DNA of 64,000 nucleotides, taken from assembly GCA_013127575.1 (NCBI GenBank), contig CP053418.1:4774001-4838000 (forward strand), read 5' to 3'. This document shows, in pieces, positions 1 through 9,955 of the stretch (the stretch's first letter is position 1; every line of letters begins with the position of its first letter). A program made the translations under genes and the position numbers. The notes beneath the pieces are model-generated. The model made no database searches. It saw only the letters and a program-made list of their open reading frames with translations, and was not told the DNA's origin. This DNA is from Ramlibacter terrae. Lineage in GTDB: Bacteria; Pseudomonadota; Gammaproteobacteria; Burkholderiales; Burkholderiaceae_C.

Positions 1-92
1 CTTTTCCTCGGCGAAACCGTGTCGGCCATCAAGGTGGCGTCCGTCGTGCTGATCTGGCAGGCATGTCGCTGGCGCTCCATGCCGACGCCTGA
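1..92 (+). CDS. EamA/SMR-type membrane transporter, C-terminal end (partial)
   Basis: The gene begins before the window. The first codons read LFLGETVSAIKVASVVLIW, which looks like the last transmembrane helix of a drug/metabolite (EamA or SMR) exporter. After the tryptophan at about position 57 the frame is lost; adding one G restores AGMSLALHADA and a TGA at 90-92. That stop overlaps the ATG of the following methyltransferase at 79, so the two genes are probably translationally coupled. The family call rests on about 30 residues and is tentative; the substrate cannot be inferred. Confidence 0.45.
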   Translation, partial: FPRRNRVGHQGGVRRADLAGMSLALHADA

Positions 93-956
93 CCGCAACG
101 GCGCCGACCTGGCGCAGTGGATCCAGGAGATCCGGGAGGTCTTCGTTGCCGAGGCCCCCGAATTGCTGGCCCTGTTCGACATCTACGGCGCCGAGGCCCT
201 GTTCGGCCGGAGGTTCGTGGACGCGGACCTGCGCAAGCTGCCGCTCTCGGCGCGCCTCCTCGAGGTCGGGGCCGGGTCGATGCTGCTCAGCTGCCAACTG
301 GTGCGGGAAGGCCGCGACGTCACCAGCCGGAGCCGACGGCGTCCGGGTTCGGGCACTTCGAACGGATGCGTGCACTGATCGTCCGGCACGCCGCGTCGCA
401 AGGCTGCGCGCCACGCATCGTCGAATCGACCGCCGAAGCGTTCGAGATGACCGCCGCCTTCGACTACGCGTTCTCGATCAACGTCATGGAGCACGTCGAC
501 GACGTGGAGCAGTCGATCCAGCGCATCGCGGCCAGCCTGGTGCCGGGCGGCACCTACCGCTTCACGTGCGCCAACTACCTGTTCCCGTACGAACCGCACT
601 TCAACATCCCGACGCTGTTCTCCAAGCGCCTGACGGAACGCGTGATGCACGCCAAGATCTACGGCCGACGGCACATCGGCGATCCGGCGGGCCTGTGGAA
701 GTCGCTGAACTGGATCAATGTGGTGGCGCTGCGCCGGATCGCCCGCCGGCTCCCGGCTGCGACGATGAGCTTCGACACGGAACTGCTCGTGACCACCCCG
801 GAGCGCACCGCGACGGATGCGCAGTTTGCCGCGCGGCGCTCACCGCTGATGCGAAGCGTGATGCTCGGGCTCGTGCGCCTGCGGCTGCACCGGCTCTCGG
901 CGATGGCGCCTGCCGCCATCCAGCCGATCATCGACTGCCGGGTCGTGCGGCGCTGA
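79..956 (+). CDS. class I SAM-dependent methyltransferase (frameshifted)
   Basis: About 292 residues once one frameshift near 322 is repaired. The N-terminal half carries the SAM-binding glycine motif LLEVGAGSMLLS (motif I). The second half has FDYAFSINVMEHVDDVEQSI, the acidic post-motif typical of UbiE/Methyltransf_11 proteins, then SLVPGGTYRFTC. The break lies in AGCCGGAG; restoring CCTGG gives VTSLEPTASGFGHF and rejoins both halves. The ATG at 79 is chosen because it overlaps the upstream stop and gives a normal N terminus (MPTPDRNGADLAQW). The methyl acceptor is unknown. A bidirectional terminator follows directly, so this ends a plus-strand operon. Confidence 0.7.
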
Positions 957-990
957 AAGAAAAGAGGCCGCTTGCGCGGCCTCTTTCACT
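957..990. terminator. bidirectional intrinsic terminator between methyltransferase and rpsJ
   Basis: Ten-base perfect stem AAGAGGCCGC / GCGGCCTCTT (962-971 and 976-985) with loop TTGC. It is flanked by an A-rich tract on the left and T residues on the right, so it can end both the plus-strand methyltransferase transcript and the minus-strand str operon transcript after rpsJ. Confidence 0.85.
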
Positions 991-1005
991 TGGGTTGCAG
1001 CAGTG

Positions 1006-1317
1006 TCACTGCAGCTTGATCTCGACGTCCACGCCGGCCGGCAGGTCCAGCTTCATCAGGGCGTCGACCGTCTTGTCGGTCGGGTCGACGATGTCCATCA
1101 GGCGCTGGTGCGTGCGGATCTCGAACTGGTCGCGCGACGACTTGTTGACGTGCGGCGAACGCAGGATGTCGAAACGCTTCATGCGCGTCGGCAGGGGCAC
1201 GGGTCCCTTGACGATGGCGCCGGTGCGCTTGGCGGTGTCGACGATCTCGGCGGCGGACTGGTCGATCAGCTTGTAATCGAAGGCCTTGAGGCGGATGCGG
1301 ATTTTCTGCTGGGCCAT
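1006..1317 (-). CDS. rpsJ: 30S ribosomal protein S10
   Basis: Complete 103-residue S10, the usual length, starting MAQQKIRIRLKAFDYKLID. It contains the family signature region PTRMKRFDILRSPHVNK. S10 binds 16S rRNA in the small-subunit head and, as NusE, pairs with NusB in antitermination. The start is the ATG at 1317, four bases after the tuf stop, so it is the last gene of the rpsL-rpsG-fusA-tuf-rpsJ transcript here, with a terminator about 20 bases downstream. In many bacteria S10 instead leads the next ribosomal operon (rplC, rplD and so on); that operon does not follow here. The sequence is intact. Confidence 0.97.
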   Translation of the reverse strand: MAQQKIRIRLKAFDYKLIDQSAAEIVDTAKRTGAIVKGPVPLPTRMKRFDILRSPHVNKSSRDQFEIRTHQRLMDIVDPTDKTVDALMKLDLPAGVDVEIKLQ

Positions 1318-1321
1318 GTGA

Positions 1322-2512
<1,191 letters not shown>

Positions 2513-2618
2513 TCTCAATCTCCAAAAAGAGCTATGCCCGTGTCGGGTTTAACGTCTGCACGCAGCTCCTTGCTCCTTCGCCACGGGCAGCGGAGGGGGC
2601 TGGGTCGCAGACAAGAAA

Positions 2619-2723
2619 CCTTTGAACGCAGAGGTCGCAGAGGGTTCGCAGAAGTCGCAGAAGACCTTTGAAGGTTTCCTTCTGCGTTCTCTGCGCCTCC
2701 TTTGCGCGCTCTGCGTTCAAAGG
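2619..2723. repeat. 105-bp imperfect inverted repeat built of GCAGAG units, between fusA and tuf
   Basis: The outermost 15 bases are perfectly inverted: CCTTTGAACGCAGAG at 2619-2633 and its reverse complement at 2709-2723. Inside, each arm consists of imperfect tandem copies of an 8-12 base unit with core CGCAGA(G/A). The centre is the small palindrome ACCTTTGAAGGT. The arms can pair over nearly their whole length, giving a long hairpin in the mRNA between fusA and tuf. It encodes nothing. It resembles an extragenic palindromic repeat family rather than a terminator, as there is no T tract. Confidence 0.75.
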
Positions 2724-2739
2724 CCGTCCGTATCCGGAC

Positions 2740-4833
2740 TTACTTCGCGCGGGAAGCGACGATCGCTTCGGCCACGTTGCGGGGAGCTTCGCTGTAGTGC
2801 TTGAACTCCATCGTGTACGTCGCGCGGCCTTGCGACATCGAGCGCAGGGTCGTCGAGTAGCCGAACATTTCCGCCAGCGGCACTTCGGCCTTGATGGCCT
2901 TGCCGCCGCCGACCATGTCTTCCATGCCCTGGACCATGCCGCGCCGCGAGGACAGGTCGCCCATCACGTTGCCGGCGTAGTCTTCCGGGGTCTCGACTTC
3001 CACGGCCATCATCGGCTCGAGGATGACCGGCTGGGCCTTCTTGGCGCCTTCCTTGAAGCCGAAGATGGCGGCCATCTTGAACGCCAGTTCGTTCGAGTCC
3101 ACGTCGTGGTACGAACCGAAGTGCAGCGTGACCTTGACGTCCACCACCGGGTAACCGGCCAGCACGCCTTGCGTGACGGCTTCGGTGATGCCCTTCTCGA
3201 CCGCGGGAATGAACTCGCGCGGAACCACGCCGCCCTTGATGGCGTCGACGAACTCGATGCCCTTGCCCGGCTCGTTCGGCTCGAGCTTCAGCACGACGTG
3301 GCCGTACTGGCCCTTGCCGCCCGACTGGCGCACGAACTTGCCTTCGGCTTCTTCGACCGTGCGGCGGATCGTCTCGCGGTAGGCCACCGGGGCTTGCCCA
3401 CGTTGGCTTCCACGCCGAATTCACGCTTCATGCGGTCGACGATGATTTCAGGTGCAGCTCGCCCATGCCGGCGATGATGGTCTGGCCCGATTCCTCGTCG
3501 GTGCGGACGCGGAAGGACGGGTCTTCGGCGGCGGGCGGTTCAGGGCGACCCATCTTTTCTGGTCGACCTTCGTCTTCGGCTCGACGGCCTGCGCGATCAC
3601 GGGCTCGGGGAACACCATGCGCTCCAGCATCACGATGGCGCTGGGGTCGCACAGGGTTTCACCGGTCGTGACGTCCTTCAGGCCCACGCAGGCGGCGATG
3701 TCGCCGGCGCGGATTTCGTCGACTTCCGGCGGTTGTTGGCGTGCATCTGCACGATCCGGCCGATGCGCTCCTTCTTGCCGCGGATCGGGTTGTAGACGGT
3801 GTCGCCCTTGCTCAGCACGCCGGAATAGACGCGCACGAAGGTCAGCTGGCCCACGAACGGGTCGGTCATCAGCTTGAACGCCAGCGCCGAGAACTTCTCG
3901 CTGTCGTCGGCCTTGCGGGTGACCGGCTTCTCGTCGTCGTCGGTGCCCGTCACCGGGGAATGTCCACCGGGGAAGGCATCAGTTCGATGACGGCGTCGAG
4001 CATGCGCTGCACGCCCTTGTTCTTGAAGGCGGTGCCGCACAGCATCGGCTGGATCTCGCTGGCGATCGTGCGGGTACGCAGGCCGAGGGTGATCTCTTCT
4101 TCGGAGAGGTCACCTTCTTCCAGTACTTGTTCATCAGGTCTTCGTTGGCTTCGGCGGCGGCCTCGACCATCTTCTCGCGCCATTCCTTGGCTTGCTCCAC
4201 CAGGTCGGCCGGGATCTCTTCGTAGTTGAACTTCATGCCCCGGGACGCTTCGTCCCAGATGATGGCCTTCATCTTGCGCAGGTCGACCACGCCCTTGAAG
4301 TTCTCTTCGGCGCCGATGGGGATCACGATCGGCACGGGGTTGGCCTTCAGGCGCAGCTTCATCTGGTCGTAGACCTTGAAGAAGTTGGCGCCGGTGCGGT
4401 CCATCTTGTTGACGAACGCGAGGCGGGGCACCTTGTACTTGTTGGCCTGGCGCCAGACGGTTTCCGACTGGGGCTGCACGCCGCCCACGGCGCAGTACAC
4501 CATGCAGGCGCCGTCCAGCACGCGCATGGAACGCTCCACCTCGATGGTGAAGTCCACGTGGCCGGGGGTGTCGATGATGTTGATGCGGTGCTCGGGGAAC
4601 GACAGGTCCATGCCCTTCCAGAAGCAGGTGGTCGCGGCGGAGGTGATCGTGATGCCACGCTCCTGCTCCTGCTCCATCCAGTCCATGGTGGCGGCGCCAT
4701 CGTGCACTTCACCGATCTTGTGGTTCACACCGGTATAGAACAGGATGCGCTCGGTGGTCGTCGTCTTGCCGGCGTCGATGTGCGCGGAGATACCGATGTT
4801 GCGGTAGCGCTCGATGGGCGTTTTGCGGGCCAT
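2740..4833 (-). CDS. fusA: translation elongation factor G (multiple frameshifts)
   Basis: EF-G, the ribosomal translocase, about 700 residues when repaired. The start at 4833 reads [20 protein letters not shown] with G1 AHIDAGKT, then G3 DTPGH and G4 NKMD. The end reads [18 protein letters not shown]. At least seven one-base losses break it, near 4115, 3960, 3733, 3555, 3535, 3445 and 3395. Most lie in CCAGG or CCTGG, for example [10 protein letters not shown] near 4115 and GELHLEIIVDRM near 3445. EF-G is essential and all domains are conserved, so these are best read as sequence errors. It sits between rpsG and tuf in the str operon. Confidence 0.96.
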
Positions 4834-4899
4834 GATGTGCTTTCGTTAAAACGGGACGAGCCCGCTCGAGGCGGGCCCGTCTCTAGATGGGGACGGTTT

Positions 4900-5372
4900 T
4901 TAGAAGCGGAAGTGGCTGAAGGCCTTGTTGGCCTCTGCCATGCGGTGCACTTCGTCACGCTTCTTCATGGCGCCGCCACGGCCTTCCGTGGCTTCCATGA
5001 GTTCGTTCGCCAGGCGCAGGGCCATGGACTTTTCTCCGCGCTTCTTGGCGGCTTCCTTCAGCCAGCGCATGGACAGGGCCGGGCGACGGACCGGGCGCAC
5101 TTCGACGGGCACTGGTAGTTGGCGCCGCCGACGCGGCGGGATTTCACTTCGACCATGGGCTTCACGTTGTTGATGGCCATGGTGAAGGCCTCGACCGGAT
5201 CCCGGCCGGGGTTCTTCTTCTCGATCTGCTCGAGCGCGCCGTAGACGATGCGCTCGGCGATCGCCTTCTTGCCGCCTTGCATGATGACGTTCATGAACTT
5301 GGCGAGCTCGACGTTGCCGTACTTGGGGTCCGGCAGGATTTCACGTTTAGGGACTTCGCGACGACGTGGCAT
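4900..5372 (-). CDS. rpsG: 30S ribosomal protein S7 (one frameshift)
   Basis: S7, about 157 residues, a primary 16S rRNA binder in the small-subunit head and translational repressor of the str operon in enterobacteria. The start MPRRREVPKREILPDPKYGN is at 5372. One base is missing near 5112: TACCAGTGCCC should be TACCAGGTGCCC, giving NYQVPVEVRP, a highly conserved stretch. The C terminus reads ANKAFSHFRF. Second gene of the str operon, with 66 bases to fusA and 142 bases from rpsL. Confidence 0.96.
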
Positions 5373-5514
5373 TTCAACACTCCAATTTGCTTCAGCTGGC
5401 CCTCGAAGGACCCGGGGCGCCATCAGGCTTCCCGCTTACTCGACCCGACATTGGGTCACTACGCTGACTCAGCCTGCCAGGCTGAATGAGCACCGACAAA
5501 CTACGAACGGCTGG

Positions 5515-5891
5515 TTAGGCCTTCTTCGGGCGCTTGGCGCCGTACTTGAACGGGACTGCTTGCGATCCTTCACGCCCTGCAGGTCGAGCGATCCGCGGAC
5601 GATGTGGTAACGCACACCGGGCAAGTCCTTGACACGACCGCCGCGAACCAGCACCACGCTGTGTTCCTGCAGGTTGTGGCCTTCGCCGCCGATGTAGGAG
5701 ATGACTTCGAAGCCGTTGGTCAGGCGAACCTTGGCGACCTTCCGCAGGGCGGAGTTGGGCTTCTTCGGCGTCGTGGTGTACACGCGCGTGCACACGCCCC
5801 GGCGCTGGGGGCTGTTCTGCATCGCGGGGCTCTTCGAGTTGATCTTCTCGACCTCTCGCCCCTGACGCACCAGTTGATTGATGGTTGGCAT
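5515..5891 (-). CDS. rpsL: 30S ribosomal protein S12 (one frameshift)
   Basis: S12, about 125 residues, the decoding-centre protein of the 30S subunit and site of streptomycin-resistance mutations. The start MPTINQLVRQGREVEKINSK is at 5891. The conserved loops TTPKKPNSALRKVAKVRLTN and GGRVKDLPGVRYHIVRG are intact, with lysines at the classical streptomycin positions. One A is lost near 5553 (TCAAG for TCAAAG), a homopolymer error that breaks RSKYGAKRPKKA at the C terminus. First gene of the str operon. Confidence 0.97.
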
Positions 5892-5961
5892 TAAGAAAAC
5901 GTCCCTAAACGTCGTGAAAAAGAGAAAGCGTTCCCCGCCCCAAATTGCGGGAAAGCCCGCG

Positions 5962-5990
5962 AGTATAGCCCGACGCGGCGAAAGCCGCAA
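5962..5990 (-). promoter_or_regulatory. predicted sigma-70 promoter of the str operon
   Basis: Read on the minus strand: -35 TTGCGG (5985-5990), 17-base spacer, -10 TATACT (5962-5967). It lies about 70 bases upstream of the rpsL start, with no other gene between. The leader that follows is AT-richer than its surroundings. Confidence 0.6.
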
Positions 5991-6004
5991 AGGGCGCACT
6001 CGCG

Positions 6005-6121
6005 GCCCCGCGAAAGCGGGGGCCCAGAAAGGCGCGGCAGCGCCTTCTTCCGAGCCCGCACTGGATCCCCGCCTTCGCGAGGATGACCCTCATCGGCCGC
6101 GCGCGGCCTTCACGAGGGTCA
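6005..6121. repeat. clustered palindromic elements downstream of dacA
   Basis: Three palindromes lie between dacA and the str promoter. At 6005-6024 the stem GGCCCCGC/GCGGGGGCC has a GAAA loop. At 6059-6088 is CACTGGATCCCCGCCTTCGC followed by GAGGATGACC, which has the form of a widespread proteobacterial extragenic repeat. At 6082-6121 ATGACCCTC pairs with GAGGGTCAT around GGCCGCG/CGCGGCC. No T tract follows, so they look like extragenic repeats or mRNA 3-prime protection rather than classical terminators. Confidence 0.5.
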
Positions 6122-7277
6122 TTTAATCCACAGCCGGATCGCGTCCCACGCCCGGCCGAACACCCCGGCCTGCTCCACGCCCTCCAGCGCCACCAGCGGC
6201 ACTTCGCGCAGCACCTGGTCGCCGGAGAGGATCTTCAGGGTGCCGACCTGCTGGCCCTTCTTGAACGGGGCCACCAGCGGGTCGGCGCGGGCCACCGGGT
6301 CTTGACATTCGCGCCGCTGCCGGCCGGCACGGCCAGCACGATCGGCTGGGTCTGGCCCAGCTTCACGGTGTCGGCGGTGCCTTTCCAGACCTGCGGCTCC
6401 AGCACGGCCTGGTTGGCGTCGAACAGCTTCAGGCCCTCGTAGGCGGTGTAGCCCCAGTTCAGCAGCTTCTGCGCTTCGTTGGCGCGGGCGACCTCGCTGT
6501 TGGCGCCCAGCACGATGGCCACCAGCCGGCGGCCGGCCAGGTTCGGGAAGTCGCGCTTGGCCGTGGCGATCAGGCAGTAGCCGGCCGCACGGGTGTGGCC
6601 GGTCTTCAATCCGTCGACGGTCGGGTCGCGGAACAGCAGCATGTTCCGGTTGGTGTCGTTCGCCGTCGGCGTGCCCCCGGTAGCGGTACTTCTTGATCGA
6701 GTAGTAGTGCACGTACTCGGGGAAGTCCTGGATCAGCCGGCTGGCCGGGATGCTCAGGTCGCGCGCGGTCGTGGTGTGGCCGGGCGCCGTCAGGCCTTCA
6801 GGGTTCTTGTAGCCGGTGTTCTTCAGGCCCAGCACCTTGGCCTGCTGGTTCATCAGTTCGACGAACCGCTCGACCGATCCGCCCACGCCCTCCGCCAGCG
6901 CAACCGTGGCGTCATTGCCCGACTGCACGATCATGCCCTTGATGAGGTCGTCGACCGGCACCTGCATCTTCGGGTCGATGAACATGCGCGAGCCCGGCAT
7001 CTTCGGGCCCGCTCGCTCACCGGCAGCGCCTGCTGCAGGTTGAGCTTCTTCGACTTGAGCGCGTCGAAGACCGGGTAGCCCGTCATCAGCTTGGTCAGCG
7101 ACGCGGGTTCCACAGGCGAATCGGGGTCGCGCGCGGCCAGCACCTGGTTGGCGCTGGCGTCCAGCAGCAGGTAGCTGCGGGCGGCGATTTCCGGCGGTTG
7201 CGGCGCCGGGCGGCAGCGCCGAGGGAGAAAAGAACCAGCAAAGGCGCCAGCAGCGCCCGCATCCAACGAGTAGTCAT
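6119..7277 (-). CDS. dacA: D-alanyl-D-alanine carboxypeptidase, PBP5/6 family (frameshifted)
   Basis: A low-molecular-mass penicillin-binding protein of about 387 residues that trims the terminal D-Ala of peptidoglycan pentapeptides. The ATG at 7277 starts a signal peptide (MTTRWMRALLAPLLVLFSLG). Motifs in order: SLTK (active-site serine, SxxK), SGND (SxN), GLKTGHT (KTG). The C-terminal PBP5 beta-domain follows and the end (AWDAIRLWIK) is the amphipathic membrane anchor. Frameshifts lie near 7215, 7010, 6678 and 6300. Its ATG overlaps the stop of the upstream hydrolase (ATGA). Whether it is dacA or dacC cannot be told. Confidence 0.88.
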
Positions 7278-7903
7278 CCCTGTGTTCGCAGGTGGCGGAC
7301 CACCAGATTCTTGAGAAGCGGCAATTGTCCGTGAAAGAAATGCTCCACCCCGGGAACCACCGTAACGGGAAGTGACTGCGGCCGGGCCCAGTCGAACACC
7401 GACTGCAGCGCCACCGTCTCGTCGGACTCGCCGTGGATCACCAGCGTGCGGTCGTGGCTCTCGGGCGGCAGCGCGGGCACGGTGAAGCGCGACGCCGCCG
7501 TGCCGACCAGCACCACCTGCCGGATGTCCCTTGCGCTCCAGAGCTGCTCGACCGCGGCAGCGGCGACGAAGGCGCCGAAGGAGAAGCCGGCGAGCGCCAG
7601 CGGCCCGGTCGGCGCGAAGCCCTGTAGCACCGCCAGCAGGTCCTGCAGTTCGCCGCGCCCTTCGTCGTAGCCGCCTTCGCTCGTGCCCACGCCGCGGAAG
7701 TTGAAGCGCACTGCGGTCCAGCCGCATTGCACGAAGGCGCGCGCCAGCGTCTGCACCACCTTGTTGTCCATGGTGCCGCCGTGCAGCGGGTGCGGGTGCG
7801 CGATCACGGCGACGCCGACCGGCGTGCCTTCGGGCTGGTCGCGCAGCACCTGCAGGCGCCCGGCGGGGCCCGGCGCCTCCAGCTTCTCGGTGCGGGCGTT
7901 CAT
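7274..7903 (-). CDS. alpha/beta hydrolase
   Basis: Complete 209-residue single-domain alpha/beta hydrolase (COG2945-like). The oxyanion region is HPHPLHGGTMDNKV, the nucleophile elbow is GFSFGA (GxSxG), the acid is in HGESDETV and the histidine in GVEHFFHG, completing the Ser-Asp-His triad. There is no signal peptide, so it is cytoplasmic. The substrate is unknown. Its ATG at 7903 overlaps the stop of the ferredoxin-like gene by one base, and its stop overlaps the dacA start, so the three genes are translationally coupled. Confidence 0.85.
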   Translation of the reverse strand: MNARTEKLEAPGPAGRLQVLRDQPEGTPVGVAVIAHPHPLHGGTMDNKVVQTLARAFVQCGWTAVRFNFRGVGTSEGGYDEGRGELQDLLAVLQGFAPTGPLALAGFSFGAFVAAAAVEQLWSARDIRQVVLVGTAASRFTVPALPPESHDRTLVIHGESDETVALQSVFDWARPQSLPVTVVPGVEHFFHGQLPLLKNLVVRHLRTQG

Positions 7904-8241
7904 CAGCGCCCCGGGTGCGGCGGCGTCAGCAGGCGCTCGACCACTGGCCGTTCTGCAGGTGCGACTCGACGATCTCGTCGATGTCGGCCGCATCCACGTA
8001 CGTGTACCCGGTGCCTTCGGGATACACCACGGCGATGGGCCCGCCCCGGCAGCGGTCAGGCAACCCGCCTTGTTCACGCGGACTGGCCGGGGCCGGACAG
8101 GCCGCGCGCCTTGACCTGCTGCTTGCAGCGGTCGAACGCCGCCCGGGCGTTGTGGTCGGCGCAGCAGGCCTCGCCGTTCTCGCGCTTGTTGAGGCAGAAG
8201 AAGATGTGGTGGCGGAAGTACGGAGCGGAAGGCGCGGTCAT
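7903..8241 (-). CDS. (2Fe-2S) ferredoxin-like, thioredoxin-fold protein (frameshifted)
   Basis: About 113 residues. The start MTAPSAPYFRHHIFFCLNKR at 8241 leads to a first cysteine group (FFCLNK, EACCADH), and a second group reads NKAGCLDRCRGGP after repair. This spacing fits the thioredoxin-like [2Fe-2S] ferredoxin family common in beta-proteobacteria. Three one-base deletions occur near 8088, 8055 and 7947, all in CCAGG or CCTGG, and repair gives a continuous ...SGPGQVRVNKAGCLDRC... and ...NGQVVERLL. The stop shares a base with the hydrolase start. The electron partner is not known. Confidence 0.75.
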
Positions 8242-9372
8242 GCGGGGATTGTAGGAGGCGGCTCCCGCCGCGAGACCCGCAACAGCACATAGAGCAGCGT
8301 CGCATAGGGCCAGAGCCAGCCCAGCCACTGCGCGAGCCCGTGGAAGCGGATGAACTGGCCCTGCTCCCACTCCTGCAGCGTATGCGCGAAGTACGCGCTG
8401 GCCGACGCCTGGTTGAGGATGCTCAGGTGCACCACCAGCGCGACCAGCAGCAGCGCGGCGCAGCCGCGGCGCGGCACCGGCAGCGCCAGCAGCGCGAGCG
8501 TGAAGCCGAACGCCAGGCCCAGCCGCACCGGCAAGCTCAGCCATGCCCATGCATGCGCCGGTCCCCAGCTGAGCGCGGCCGACAGCGCCGTGGCGGCCAC
8601 GCCTGCGGCGATCGCGAGCAGGGCGAACACGGCGCGCCGGCCGGCGGAGCGGACGATGGAATAGGCCAGCAGGCAGGGGATCAGCGCACCGAGCGCGACC
8701 GAGAGCAACTCGGCGGCGGGCACCAGCGGCTGCAGTTCCACCTCCCGCATCGGCAGCCATTCGAGGAAGGGTGTGTCTTCCAGCCATTCGGCCGGGGAAA
8801 GTCTCCAGCCGCTCGAGCACCTGCCCCAGCCCCAGCGGAACGGCGGCCGGGAACAACAGCGCGGAGGGCCAGAGCGCCAGCAGCACCAGCGCGCCGCGCG
8901 CTTCGGGCACGAACCAGCGGTCGCGGAAGCGGCTCCACCGGTCGATGGCGCCGCCGAGTTCGAGCAGCGCGGCGACGATCGCGCCGATCAGCGTGCCGCC
9001 GATGTTCAGCCCGAAATCGACGTTCGACGGCACGCGATACGGCAGGTAGCTTTGCGCCGCTTCCATGGCCCAGGACAGCATCGCGCCGGCGAGCGTGGCG
9101 ACCGCGACCGCCGCCACGTTGTTGGTGGGCGCGAAGGTGAAGCTGCCGCGCCGCAGGAAGCTCAGCGCCAGCAGGAAGCCGAGCGGCACGTAGCCGACGA
9201 CGTTGGCGGCCACGTCGAAGCCGGTCCAGTACTTCGGCCACGGGCTGAACAGGAACTCCCGGGCGCGATGCCCCTGGTCGCGCCAGCCCGAGAACGGATA
9301 GAGGCTGGCGTACACCACCAGCGCCGCATACGCGCCGGCCAGCGGCCAGGCCGAGGTCTTGTGCCGGGTCAA
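8238..9372 (-). CDS. VanZ-like integral membrane protein (one frameshift)
   Basis: About 379 residues with several hydrophobic helices. The first half (LYPFSGWRDQ, then NVVGYVPLGFLLAL and SYLPYRVPSNVDFGLNIGG) shows the acidic and proline-containing signatures of the VanZ-like family. The second half is membrane-spanning without a recognised motif and ends LLRVSRREPPPTIPA. A frameshift near 8800 separates them; reading TTCCTGGCCGAA there gives FLAEWLED. The probable start is a TTG at 9372 that overlaps the hemJ stop. The function of VanZ-like proteins outside teicoplanin resistance is unknown. Its stop overlaps the next start by four bases. Confidence 0.65.
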
Positions 9373-9789
9373 AACGGTTTCACCACGACGAAGATGACCG
9401 CCGCCGTGAGGAACAGCACCGGCAGTTCGTTGAACCAGCGGAACCAGCGATGGCTGCGCGTGCTCGTGCCCGCGGCGAGCTTGCGCAGCAGCACCGCGCA
9501 GGCGTGGTGGTAGCCGATGGTGAGCACCACCACCGCCAGCTTCGCGTGCATCCAGCCGCTCCCCGGCCGATGCCGTAGCCGAGCCAGAGCCAGCCCCCGG
9601 GACGACGGCAGGCACCGCCAGCAGCGTGGTGAAACGCAGCAGCTTGCGCGCCATCAGCAGCAGCCGCTCGCGTTCGGCGCCCGGCCCCGGCGGCACCATC
9701 GCCAGGTTCACGAAGATGCGGGGGAGGTAGAACAGGCCGGCGAACCAGCTGGCGACGAAGACGATGTGGAAGGCCTTGACCCAGAGCAT
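9369..9789 (-). CDS. hemJ: protoporphyrinogen IX oxidase, HemJ (CopD-like) (two frameshifts)
   Basis: About 141 residues, four to five transmembrane helices. The N terminus MLWVKAFHIVFVASWFAGLF and C terminus WFNELPVLFLTAAVIFVVVK are hallmarks of the HemJ/UPF0093 family, which oxidises protoporphyrinogen IX to protoporphyrin IX in the penultimate step of haem synthesis in bacteria lacking HemG or HemY. The conserved histidines in AFHIVF and IGYHHACA fit haem or substrate ligands. Frameshifts lie near 9590 and 9562. It is divergent from hemB, supporting the haem role. A strong terminator-like hairpin lies only 26 bases upstream of the ATG. Confidence 0.85.
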
Positions 9790-9814
9790 GGGCCGAGTTT
9801 ACGCAGCACCGGGC

Positions 9815-9843
9815 AAAAAAAACCCCGACCAGGCCGGTCGGGG
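9815..9843 (-). terminator. intrinsic terminator upstream of hemJ
   Basis: On the minus strand, the perfect 8-base stem CCCCGACC/GGTCGGGG (9836-9843 with 9823-9830) has a 5-base loop and is followed by eight consecutive U (9815-9822). This is a textbook intrinsic terminator, yet no minus-strand protein gene lies upstream of it. Confidence 0.85.
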
Positions 9844-9914
9844 TGGGAAGCCTTTTTGCTGTCACACATCAAGGCGCCCGCTCAGGGAGGAAAAGCGGGG
9901 GACGGCAAGCCGCC
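9815..9914 (-). ncRNA. candidate small RNA or attenuator leader upstream of hemJ
   Basis: The minus strand has a promoter (9922-9950) followed by about 100 bases that fold into four stem-loops and end in an intrinsic terminator. In order: GGCGG/CCGTC; CCCGC/GCGGG (pairing bases 9895-9899 with 9877-9881) with loop UUUUCCUCCCUGA; GCCUU/AAGGC; then CCCCGACC/GGTCGGGG and eight U. The loop exposes CCUCC, complementary to a Shine-Dalgarno. It is either an independent sRNA or a leader that attenuates hemJ, whose ATG lies 26 bases past the U tract. No open reading frame of note is inside. Not matched to any named RNA. Confidence 0.55.
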
Positions 9915-9921
9915 CACGCGT

Positions 9922-9950
9922 AATTTAACGCAGCGTGCGGGGCCTTTCAA
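9922..9950 (-). promoter_or_regulatory. predicted sigma-70 promoter for the hemJ-upstream RNA
   Basis: Minus strand: -35 TTGAAA (9945-9950), 17-base spacer, -10 TAAATT (9922-9927). Close to consensus. The expected start is near 9914, just ahead of the structured RNA. Confidence 0.55.
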
Positions 9951-9955
9951 GGCGA

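Noticed and set aside
2740..4833. fusA as a pseudogene or as a case of programmed frameshifting
   Set aside because: EF-G is essential, all domains are conserved across the breaks, and several breaks match the same CCWGG error pattern seen in unrelated genes.
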